Origin: Chloroflexota bacterium
Lineage (GTDB): Bacteria > Chloroflexota > Limnocylindria > Limnocylindrales > CSP1-4
NCBI GenBank assembly: GCA_017860675.1
Contig: JAGDMV010000075.1
Span: forward strand, 1-8,629
Direction: 5' to 3'
Length of the DNA: 8,629 nt
Shown here: positions 1 through 6,019 of the stretch, piece by piece
How positions within the stretch are numbered: position 1 is the first letter of the stretch
Layout of the letters: every line of letters starts with the position of its first letter
Notes under the pieces: generated by a model
Told to the model about the DNA's origin: nothing
Databases searched by the model: none
Seen by the model: only the letters and a program-made list of their open reading frames with translations
Translations under genes and position numbers: made by a program

Positions 1-492
1 TATGCCGGCAACGACCTGGCTACCGCGGTGGCGCTCGGGGCAGGCTGGACGGTCGACGCCTTCGGCATGGTGCTCCAGGGCCTCGGTGATCTCGTCGGCT
101 CGATCGCCAGCGACCCCACCGGGGCGCCGCCGGTGAGCGGCCCGGTCGGGATCGCGGCCACGGTCGGGGACGTGTTCTGGAACCCGGATCTCGGGCCGGT
201 CTACCTGGTCTACCTCATCGCCCTGCTGTCGGCCAACCTCGCCCTGGTGAACCTGCTGCCGATCCCGGCCCTGGACGGCGGCCGGATGGTCGTCCTGTCG
301 GTCAAGGCAGGCCTGGGTGCCGGCAGGCGGCTGCTGGGGCGGCTCGGGGTGCGCGTCCCCGGTCCGTCTGCTGAGCGAGCGATCGCCGCCGAGCGGATGG
401 CGTACCTCGTGGGCTTCGTCCTCCTCTTCGCCTTCCTGGCCTGGGTGACCGCCTTCGACATCGCCCGCCAGGTGGGCGGAGGAGGGCCGTGA
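1..492 (+). CDS. rseP: RseP-type site-2 intramembrane zinc metalloprotease (M50), C-terminal part, 5' end outside window
   Basis: The reading frame is open from base 1 and ends at TGA 490-492, so this is the last 163 residues of a longer gene. GTG at 28 is an internal codon, not a start. The hallmark is N-L-L-P-I-P-A-L-D-G-G-R at 250-285. It contains the LDG motif of site-2 proteases, whose Asp (274-276) is the second-half zinc ligand. A GPVGIA segment precedes it, as in RseP/RasP proteins. Two hydrophobic membrane segments are visible: one leading into the LDG motif (about 193-265) and one near the C-terminus (about 400-460). The HEXXH zinc motif and PDZ domain would lie upstream of the window. 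The family cleaves membrane-embedded substrates such as anti-sigma factors and signal-peptide remnants. The stop overlaps the ispG start (GTGA), so the two are probably co-transcribed, as in dxr-rseP-ispG clusters. Family assignment is firm; the substrate is unknown. Confidence 0.9.
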   Translation, partial: YAGNDLATAVALGAGWTVDAFGMVLQGLGDLVGSIASDPTGAPPVSGPVGIAATVGDVFWNPDLGPVYLVYLIALLSANLALVNLLPIPALDGGRMVVLSVKAGLGAGRRLLGRLGVRVPGPSAERAIAAERMAYLVGFVLLFAFLAWVTAFDIARQVGGGGP

Positions 493-1769
493 CCGCGCTT
501 CGCGACGGCAGCCCTGGGCGGCGGCCCACGGTCACGGTCGACGTGGGCGGCGTGTTCGTGGGATCGTCGCACCCGATCGTCGTCCAGTCGATGACCAACA
601 CCGACACGGCCGACCCGGACGCGACCGCCATCCAGGTGGCCCGCCTCGCCGCCGCCGGGTCGGAGCTGGTGCGGGTCACGGTCAACACCGACGCGGCGGC
701 GGCGGCGGTGCCGGACATGGTCCGCAAGGTCCGCGACCTCGGCTTCGGCACGCCGATCGTGGGCGACTTCCACTACAACGGCCACAAGCTGCTGGTCCAG
801 TTCCCTGAGGCGGCCCGGGTGCTGGCCAAGTACCGGATCAACCCGGGCAACGTCGGCGGCAAGCACCGCGACGCCAACTTCGCGGCCATCGTCCGGGTCG
901 CGATCGAGAACGACAGGCCGGTCCGGATCGGGGTCAACTGGGGCTCGCTCGACCAGCAGCTGCTCACCGAGCTCATGGCCGCGAACGCCCGTCGCCCCGA
1001 GCCGCGCGAGGCCCGCGAGGTGATGATCGAGGCGATGGTCGAGTCGGCCGTCCGCTCGGCCGAGCTGGCGGAGCAGACGGGGCTCGGCCACGACCGCATC
1101 ATCCTGTCGGCCAAGGTGTCGGGCGTGCCTGACCTGGTCGAGGTGTACCGTCGGCTGGCCGCCCGCACCGACCTGCCGCTCCACCTCGGGCTCACCGAGG
1201 CGGGCATGGGCGCCAAGGGCATCGTCGCCTCCAGCGCCGGGCTGGCCATCCTGCTCGGCGAGGGGATCGGCGACACGATCCGCGTCTCGCTCACCCCCGA
1301 GCCCGGCGCCGGCCGGGAGCTCGAGGTCGAGATCGCCCAGCAGATCCTGCAGTCGCTCGGGCTGCGCAGTTTCATGCCCCAGGTGAGCGCCTGCCCGGGC
1401 TGCGGCCGCACCACGTCCACCTTCTTCCAGGAGATGGCCCGCGACATCACCGAGCATCTGCGGCGGCGGATGCCCGAGTGGCGCGAGACCCGTCCCGGGG
1501 TGGAGGAGCTGCGGGTCGCCGTCATGGGCTGCGTTGTCAACGGCCCGGGCGAGAGCAAGCACGCCGACATCGGCATCAGCCTCCCGGGCACGTTCGAGGA
1601 GCCGGTCGCCCCGGTCTTCGTCGACGGCGCGCTGCATGCCACGTTCCGGGGCGAGGACATCGTCGCCCGCTTCATCGACCTGTTGGAGGAATACGTCGCC
1701 CGCCGCTATCCGGGACCGGCGATCGCGCCGGCGGCGAGTCCGGCCTCGCGCTCCCACGATCCCGCCTGA
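489..1769 (+). CDS. ispG: 4-hydroxy-3-methylbut-2-en-1-yl diphosphate synthase (IspG/GcpE), long bacterial form
   Basis: This 426-residue protein catalyses the penultimate step of the MEP isoprenoid pathway: reductive conversion of MEcPP to HMBPP in the cytosol, using a [4Fe-4S] cluster. The N-terminal TIM-barrel half carries Q-S-M-T-N-T-D-T and the Y-R-I-N-P-G-N-V-G signature. The C-terminal half has the cluster ligands Cys302, Cys305 (C-P-G-C-G-R) and Cys348 in G-C-V-V-N-G-P-G-E, with Glu355 as the fourth ligand by analogy to E. coli Cys270/273/305 and Glu312. The Cys305-Cys348 spacing (43) is 11 longer than in E. coli. Together with G-D-F-H-Y-N-G-H-K-L and E-S-K-H-A-D-I-G-I-S-L-P-G, it marks the long form I associate with Alphaproteobacteria and Thermus. 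GTG 489 is chosen because a GGAGGAGGG tract (478-486) lies just upstream and the conserved N-terminus begins soon after. The Ala/Pro/Ser-rich C-terminal end is not conserved. It overlaps rseP by 4 nt, and a 198-nt gap follows. Confidence 0.97.
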   Translation: MTALRDGSPGRRPTVTVDVGGVFVGSSHPIVVQSMTNTDTADPDATAIQVARLAAAGSELVRVTVNTDAAAAAVPDMVRKVRDLGFGTPIVGDFHYNGHKLLVQFPEAARVLAKYRINPGNVGGKHRDANFAAIVRVAIENDRPVRIGVNWGSLDQQLLTELMAANARRPEPREAREVMIEAMVESAVRSAELAEQTGLGHDRIILSAKVSGVPDLVEVYRRLAARTDLPLHLGLTEAGMGAKGIVASSAGLAILLGEGIGDTIRVSLTPEPGAGRELEVEIAQQILQSLGLRSFMPQVSACPGCGRTTSTFFQEMARDITEHLRRRMPEWRETRPGVEELRVAVMGCVVNGPGESKHADIGISLPGTFEEPVAPVFVDGALHATFRGEDIVARFIDLLEEYVARRYPGPAIAPAASPASRSHDPA

Positions 1770-1784
1770 GCACCGGGAGTCCGT

Positions 1785-1835
1785 CCGGGCGACCGTGCCC
1801 CTCAGCCGGGCGAGTGCGCGGCCGACGCCGCCCGG
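1785..1835 (+). repeat. GC-only inverted repeat after ispG, with a duplicated left arm
   Basis: CCGGGCG at 1806-1812 is complementary to CGCCCGG at 1829-1835, giving a 7-bp GC stem with a 16-nt loop. A second copy of the left arm (CCGGGCGA at 1785-1792, repeated at 1806-1813) could pair with the same right arm instead. No T run follows, so it is not an intrinsic terminator. It could stabilise the 3' end of the ispG transcript or be chance in such GC-rich DNA. Confidence 0.3.
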
Positions 1836-1862
1836 GTCGGTCCCGTGCTGGAAGGCGGGGTG

Positions 1863-1868
1863 TATACT
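1863..1868 (+). promoter_or_regulatory. Candidate -10 box (TATACT) for the nusA operon
   Basis: TATACT differs from the TATAAT consensus at one position and stands out in a region where A/T-rich hexamers are very rare. Transcription would begin near 1875, giving a leader of roughly 90 nt before the nusA start. No convincing -35 hexamer is found 16-18 bp upstream (around 1839-1846), so the promoter may depend on an activator or another element, or the box may be fortuitous. I see no better promoter-like element between 1770 and 1967. Confidence 0.5.
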
Positions 1869-1896
1869 CGGCCCAGTTTCGACCGCGCCGCTCCTC

Positions 1897-1925
1897 GACG
1901 TGGGCCCTGTCCCGCGTCTTTTTTT
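1897..1925 (+). terminator. Intrinsic terminator in the nusA leader, candidate attenuator
   Basis: The left arm GACGTGGG (1897-1904) pairs with CCCGCGTC (1911-1918) over 8 bp, with one U-G wobble and a 6-nt loop (1905-1910). Seven consecutive T (1919-1925) follow immediately. This is the canonical factor-independent terminator layout, and the T7 run is the most striking A/T tract in the gap. It lies 43 nt before the nusA start codon and downstream of the TATACT box. It could therefore stop both read-through from ispG and short leader transcripts from the nusA promoter. The structure is read directly from the sequence; its regulatory role is inferred. Confidence 0.8.
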
Positions 1926-1953
1926 GGCAGCGGGGTGGCTGAACGGAAGACGG

Positions 1954-1962
1954 AAGGAGGTG
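1954..1962 (+). promoter_or_regulatory. Strong Shine-Dalgarno site that fixes the nusA start
   Basis: AAGGAGGTG is a near-complete match to the anti-Shine-Dalgarno sequence and ends 5 nt before ATG 1968. The reading frame is open back to another ATG at 1845, but that codon precedes the promoter box and terminator and lacks such a site. The 1968 start is therefore strongly preferred. Confidence 0.88.
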
Positions 1963-1967
1963 CGCGC

Positions 1968-3149
1968 ATGAGCCGCGACTTCGTCGGCGCCCTCCTGCAG
2001 CTGAACGCCGAGAAGAACATCCCGCGTGAGCAGCTCATCCGGACGATCGAGGAGGCGATCGAGAGCGCGTACCAGCGTGTCGCCGGCAACGAGGACATCC
2101 GCGTACGGATCGACCCGGAGCGGGGCGAGATGGAGGTCTTCCGCGCCCGGCTGGTCGTCGCCGAGGTCGAGGAGCCGACCACCCAGCTGAGCCTGGCCGA
2201 CGCGCAGGCGATCAAGCCCGATGCCGTCCTCGGCGAGCTGGTCGTGACCGAGCACCTGGGCCAGGACGCCTTCGGGCGGATCGGGGCCCAGACGGCCAAG
2301 CAGGTCGTGCTCCAGCGGCTGCGCGAGGCCGAGCGCGATGCCGACTTCGCCCGCTTCGCCGATCGCGAGGGCGAGCTCATCACCGGCACCATCAACCGGG
2401 TGGAGCCGCGGGCGATCATTCTCGACCTGGGCAAGGCCGAGGCCGTCCTGCCCACCTCCGAGCAGTCGCCCGTCGAGCACTACCGGATCGGCCAGAACGT
2501 CAAGGCGTTCGTGCTCGAGGTGCGGCGCTCTCCCCGGGGACCCCAGATCCTCGTCAGCCGGACGCACCGCGGCTTCCTGCGCCGCCTGTTCGAGATGGAG
2601 GTACCCGAGATCCACGACGGTCGCGTCGAGATCAAGGCGATCGCCCGCGAGCCGGGCAGCCGTACGAAGGTCGCGGTCGCCAGCCGGCAGGAGGGGCTCG
2701 ACCCGGTCGGGGCGACGGTCGGCCAGCGGGGGGCCCGGGTGCAGGCCGTCGTGGCCGAGCTGGCCGGCGAGAAGATCGACGTGATCGAGTGGAGCGACGA
2801 CCCGGCGACGTTCGTCGCCAAGGCCCTCTCGCCGGCCCAGGTCGTCGATGTCCACATCGACGAGGAGCACCGGATCGCGAGCGTCACCGTCCCGGAGCGG
2901 ATGCTCTCGCTGGCGATCGGACGCGAGGGCCAGAACGCTCGCCTGGCGGCCAAGCTGACAGGCTGGCGGATCGACATCCGCAGCGACACGGCGGCGGCCG
3001 ACGCGGCTCGCGAGCAGGCGGCCGACGCGGTCCGGGAGCAGGCTGCTGCACAGGCCCGTGCCGCGGGTGCGGCCGATGCCGACGAGCCGGTGGCGGGTAG
3101 TGCCGGTGCACCTCCCGCGACGGCCGGCACCGAAGGGGTGACGTCGTAG
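1968..3149 (+). CDS. nusA: Transcription termination/antitermination factor NusA
   Basis: This 393-residue protein binds RNA polymerase and nascent RNA, promotes pausing and intrinsic termination, and takes part in antitermination complexes. The N-terminal polymerase-binding domain spans about residues 1-125. An S1 domain follows at about 133-203 (starts G-E-L-I-T-G-T-I). KH1 centres on D245-P-V-G-A-T-V-G-Q-R-G255 and KH2 on L315-A-I-G-R-E-G-Q-N323. After KH2 (about residue 345) there is only a low-complexity Ala/Asp/Glu-rich tail. The C-terminal acidic repeat domains of E. coli NusA are missing, as is usual outside Proteobacteria. The start is set by the ribosome-binding site at 1954-1962. 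rimP, the usual upstream partner, is not present; ispG is the preceding gene. The 8-nt gap to ylxR implies co-transcription. A terminator in the leader suggests possible autoregulation. Family assignment is secure. Confidence 0.97.
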   Translation: MSRDFVGALLQLNAEKNIPREQLIRTIEEAIESAYQRVAGNEDIRVRIDPERGEMEVFRARLVVAEVEEPTTQLSLADAQAIKPDAVLGELVVTEHLGQDAFGRIGAQTAKQVVLQRLREAERDADFARFADREGELITGTINRVEPRAIILDLGKAEAVLPTSEQSPVEHYRIGQNVKAFVLEVRRSPRGPQILVSRTHRGFLRRLFEMEVPEIHDGRVEIKAIAREPGSRTKVAVASRQEGLDPVGATVGQRGARVQAVVAELAGEKIDVIEWSDDPATFVAKALSPAQVVDVHIDEEHRIASVTVPERMLSLAIGREGQNARLAAKLTGWRIDIRSDTAAADAAREQAADAVREQAAAQARAAGAADADEPVAGSAGAPPATAGTEGVTS

Positions 3150-3157
3150 GGCGGGGC

Positions 3158-3463
3158 GTGACCGGCGGACCGCCTCCGCGGCGGCAGCCGACCCGGTCCT
3201 GCGTCGCCTGCCGGACCCCGCGCGCCAAGCGCGAGCTGGAGCGGGTGGTCCGGAGCCCGACCGGATTGGTCGGGCTCGACCCGACCGGCCGGGCGCCCGG
3301 CCGGGGCGCCTACGTGTGCCCCGAGCCGTCCTGCCGGGAGGCGGCACTGAGGAAAGGCGCCCTGCGACGGGCGCTCGGGGTCCCGATCCCGGCCGACCTG
3401 TTCGGCCGGGACACCGTGGCCCAGACGGCCGATGAGCTGATGAGCGACGAAGGAGGGGCCTGA
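3158..3463 (+). CDS. ylxR: YlxR-family RNA-binding protein (RNase P modulator RnpM)
   Basis: A 101-residue basic protein of the YlxR/DUF448 family. In Bacillus subtilis the homologue has been described as an RNase P modulator (RnpM); that role is transferred by homology. Visible signatures are the R-S-C-V-A-C-R block (Cys15, Cys18), the hallmark G-R-G-A-Y-V-C (residues 48-54) and a second Cys at 59. The four cysteines form a C-x2-C / C-x4-C pattern that could bind metal in this lineage, although metal binding is not established for the family. A basic helix-rich segment (A-L-R-K-G-A-L-R-R-A-L) follows. The start is GTG 3158 with only a GGGCGGGG-like tract upstream, so translation may rely on coupling to nusA, whose stop lies 8 nt before. 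Its TGA shares one base with the infB ATG (TGATG). The L7Ae-like gene (ylxQ) often found next to ylxR is absent. Confidence 0.93.
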   Translation: MTGGPPPRRQPTRSCVACRTPRAKRELERVVRSPTGLVGLDPTGRAPGRGAYVCPEPSCREAALRKGALRRALGVPIPADLFGRDTVAQTADELMSDEGGA

Positions 3464-5364
3464 TGGCGAGGAGCAGGAGCGGCACCCGCGGCCGGCGCGG
3501 GCCGCGCAAGCCCCAGCGGAGGGAGGGCGGCTTCGCGCCCGTCGCCGTCGTGGATCCGCGCGAGCGCGGCGCGGTGGACCTGCCGCCGACGATCACGGTG
3601 AAGGAGCTGGCCGATCTGCTCGGGGTCAACCCGGCCGACGTCATCCGCGAGCTGATCAAGAGCGGCATCTTCGCCACCATCAACCAGCTGATCGACCGCG
3701 ACACCGCCTCGCTGGTGGCCGAGGAGCTCGGCTACGAGATCGCCGAGCCCGAGGGGCAGGCAGAGGGGACCGCCGGCGAGGGCGCGCCCGAGGGCGAGGT
3801 CGCCCCGGCGACGAAGGAGCGGATCTTCACCGTCGAGGACGACGATCCCGCACTCCTCCTGCCGCGGCCGCCGATCGTGACGGTGATGGGCCACGTCGAT
3901 CACGGCAAGACGAGCCTGCTGGACGCGATCCGGAGCACGGCAGTCGCCGCCGGCGAGCGGGGTGGCATCACCCAGCACATCGGCGCGTCCGAGGTCACCA
4001 AGGACGGCCGGCGGGTCGTCTTCCTGGACACGCCCGGTCACGAGGCGTTCACCGCCATGCGCGCCCGGGGGGCGAAGGTCACCGACATCGCGGTGATCGT
4101 CGTCGCCGCGGACGATGGGGTGATGCCCCAGACCCTCGAGGCGATCAGCCACGCGCGGGCGGCCCGCGTGCCGATCATCATCGCCCTGAACAAGATCGAC
4201 AAGCCCGACGCCAACCAGGACCGGGTGAAGACGGAGCTGGCCGAGGCGAGCGTCGTCATCGAGGAGTTCGGCGGCGACGTGCCGCTCGTGCCGGTCTCGG
4301 CCAAGGCCCGCATCGGCCTCGAGGAGCTGATCGAGATGGTCCTCCTCGTCGCCGACCTGCAGGAGCTGAAGGCCAACCCGAAGCGGGCGGCGGCGGGCAC
4401 GATCATCGAGGCGGAGCTGGACAAGGGCCGCGGCCCGGTCGCGACCGTCATCGTCCAGAAGGGGACCCTGCGGGTCGGCGACGTCGTCGTCGTCGGTGGC
4501 ACCTACGGCAAGGTGCGCGCCCTCGAGAACGCCTCCGGCCGGCGGGTGCCGAAGGCGGGGCCCTCCTCGGCCGCGGTCGTCCTCGGCCTGGCCGAGGTCC
4601 CCGAGGCAGGCGACATCCTGGAGGTCGTGCCCGACGAGCGCACTGCCCGGTCGATGGCCGAGGGCCGCCGGGAGGCGGCCGCCTCGCAGGCCGGGGCCGG
4701 ACAGAAGGCGACCCTCGAGGACCTGTTCCGCCAGGTCCAGGAGGGGCAGACGAAGGAGCTGCGGATCATCCTCAAGGCCGACGTCTCGGGCTCGATCGGG
4801 GCGATCAAGCACGCCCTCGAGCAGCTGAGCAGCGACGAGGTCAGGATCAGCGTGCTCCACGAGGGCACCGGCGACATCACCGACAACGACATCCTCCTGG
4901 CATCGGCCTCCAACGCCATCGTCGTCGGCTTCTCGACCAAGGTCGATCCGCAGGCGCGCCGGACGGCAGAGGCGGAGAAGGTCGACGTCCGCCTGTACGA
5001 CATCATCTACAAGCTCACCGACGACATCGACGCCGCCCTCAAGGGCATGCTCGAGCCGGAGATGGTCGAGGTCGTGGAGGGCCGGGCCGAGGTCCGCCAG
5101 GTCTTCCGCATCGGCCGGGACACCGTCATCGCCGGGTCGATCGTGACCGACGGCCGGATCGCCCGCGGCTCCGGGGCGCGCGTCTACCGCGGCGGCCGGG
5201 TCATCGCCACCGACCGGATCGAATCGCTCCGCCGCTTCCGCGACGACGTGCGGGAGGTGGAGAAGGGCTACGAGTGCGGGATCGGGCTGGCCGGCTTCCA
5301 TGATGTCCTCGAGGGCGACGTCATCGAGGCGTTCGGCATGCAGGCCGTGAGCCGGGCCGGCTGA
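3463..5364 (+). CDS. infB: Translation initiation factor IF-2
   Basis: A GTPase of 633 residues that places fMet-tRNA on the 30S subunit and promotes 50S joining. A short Arg/Lys-rich start (about residues 1-25) leads into an IF2_N domain (about 43-95) and an acidic linker. The G domain has G1 GHVDHGKT (143-150), G3 DTPGHE (189-194), G4 NKID (243-246) and G5 SAK (279-281). Beta-barrel domain II follows, then domain III from about residue 432 (E-L-R-I-I-L-K-A-D-V-S-G-S). The fMet-tRNA-binding domain IV ends with E-K-G-Y-E-C-G-I. It is compact: E. coli IF2 is about 890 residues and many actinobacterial forms are longer still. The difference lies in the N-terminal region, and the catalytic core is complete. 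A good ribosome-binding site (AAGGAGG, 3450-3456) precedes ATG 3463, which overlaps the ylxR stop by one base. Confidence 0.98.
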   Translation: MARSRSGTRGRRGPRKPQRREGGFAPVAVVDPRERGAVDLPPTITVKELADLLGVNPADVIRELIKSGIFATINQLIDRDTASLVAEELGYEIAEPEGQAEGTAGEGAPEGEVAPATKERIFTVEDDDPALLLPRPPIVTVMGHVDHGKTSLLDAIRSTAVAAGERGGITQHIGASEVTKDGRRVVFLDTPGHEAFTAMRARGAKVTDIAVIVVAADDGVMPQTLEAISHARAARVPIIIALNKIDKPDANQDRVKTELAEASVVIEEFGGDVPLVPVSAKARIGLEELIEMVLLVADLQELKANPKRAAAGTIIEAELDKGRGPVATVIVQKGTLRVGDVVVVGGTYGKVRALENASGRRVPKAGPSSAAVVLGLAEVPEAGDILEVVPDERTARSMAEGRREAAASQAGAGQKATLEDLFRQVQEGQTKELRIILKADVSGSIGAIKHALEQLSSDEVRISVLHEGTGDITDNDILLASASNAIVVGFSTKVDPQARRTAEAEKVDVRLYDIIYKLTDDIDAALKGMLEPEMVEVVEGRAEVRQVFRIGRDTVIAGSIVTDGRIARGSGARVYRGGRVIATDRIESLRRFRDDVREVEKGYECGIGLAGFHDVLEGDVIEAFGMQAVSRAG

Positions 5365-5380
5365 GCCGGCACGATCGTCG

Positions 5381-6019
5381 GTGAGCCAGCGCGTCGAACG
5401 GGTCGACGCCCTCCTGCGCGAGGAGATCGGGAAGCTCCTGGCGAAGGAGGTGCAGGACCCGAGGATCGGCTTCGTGACCGTGACCGAGGTCGAGGCATCG
5501 CCGGACCTCCGGCATGCGCGCGTCTGGGTCAGCGTCATCGGCAGCCCGGACGAGCAGCGCACGGCCGTGCGCGCGCTCGGGCGGGCGATGCCCTACGTCC
5601 GCCACGAGCTCGGCGCGCGCCTGCGGCTCAAGCGCATCCCCGAGCTCCACGTGGAGCTGGACGACTCGATGTCGCGGGCCACGAGGGTCCTGCGCATCCT
5701 CGATGAGCTGGAGCGGGGCGAGAACCCGGAGAGCGTCCCGCCTGACGAGCAGCTGCCCACGCCGGTCCGGAGGCTTCCCCGCGACGGCGACGCGCCCGAA
5801 TCGGCGGACACCCGTGAGGCCGCGGACGTGCCCGAGGCCGGTGGGCCCGGGCCGGCCGGCCAGGGACCGGACCCAGCCGCGGCCGCACCCCACGAGCCCC
5901 ACCCTCGTCCACCGGCCGAATCCGCCGAGCGGGATCGAGACCGGAATACAGGGAGCCGGCGAAGGCAGCGGCGCGCCACCGGGCGCGGAAGCCGGGGCCA
6001 GGGCCGCCATGCCCGCTGA
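5381..6019 (+). CDS. rbfA: Ribosome-binding factor A with a long disordered C-terminal tail
   Basis: RbfA is a KH-fold protein that binds the 30S subunit during late maturation of 16S rRNA. Residues 1-111 are a complete family domain: Q-R-V-E-R-V-D-A-L-L-R-E-E-I near the start, D-P-R-I-G-F-V-T-V-T-E-V, then R-L-K-R-I-P-E-L-H-V and D-D-S-M-S-R-A-T-R-V. The family is usually about 120-130 residues, whereas this protein is 212. The extra 101 residues are Pro/Ala/Gly/Glu-rich at first and Arg-rich at the end. A or T at the third codon position rises along the gene: 4 of 111 codons in the domain, 6 of the next 53 and 13 of the last 48. This suggests weak or recent coding constraint in the tail. 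The start is GTG 5381, 16 nt after infB, without a clear Shine-Dalgarno. The stop lies 11 nt inside the nrnA start region. Confidence 0.93.
   Translation: MSQRVERVDALLREEIGKLLAKEVQDPRIGFVTVTEVEASPDLRHARVWVSVIGSPDEQRTAVRALGRAMPYVRHELGARLRLKRIPELHVELDDSMSRATRVLRILDELERGENPESVPPDEQLPTPVRRLPRDGDAPESADTREAADVPEAGGPGPAGQGPDPAAAAPHEPHPRPPAESAERDRDRNTGSRRRQRRATGRGSRGQGRHAR

Noticed and set aside
1929..1953. GCAGCGGGGTGGCTGAACGG resembles the 5' part and D-arm of a class II tRNA (Ser/Leu)
   Set aside because: No anticodon arm, variable arm or T-arm follows; nusA coding sequence begins within 20 nt.
1845..1967. N-terminal extension of NusA from ATG 1845
   Set aside because: It would place the start before the promoter box and terminator, the added residues match nothing in NusA, and a near-perfect ribosome-binding site points to ATG 1968.
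210..3704. A 1164-codon open frame on the - strand spanning ispG, nusA and ylxR, crossing the intergenic gap
   Set aside because: It is antisense to secure genes. Its translation is Arg/Asp/Gly/Leu-rich without any recognisable domain, as expected opposite high-GC3 coding sequence where stops are rare.
3310..5562. A 750-codon open frame on the - strand opposite infB
   Set aside because: Shadow of infB. Low-complexity translation with no motif, and its end frame overlaps other real genes.
5930..5960. A weak -10-like GGAATACAG near the end of rbfA as an internal promoter for nrnA
   Set aside because: Poor match to consensus and no -35; more likely reflects relaxed composition of the RbfA tail.
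5514..6008. Upstream extension of NrnA in the same frame
   Set aside because: It lies within the conserved RbfA domain in another frame, and the translation lacks any DHH-family feature before about residue 14 of the chosen protein.
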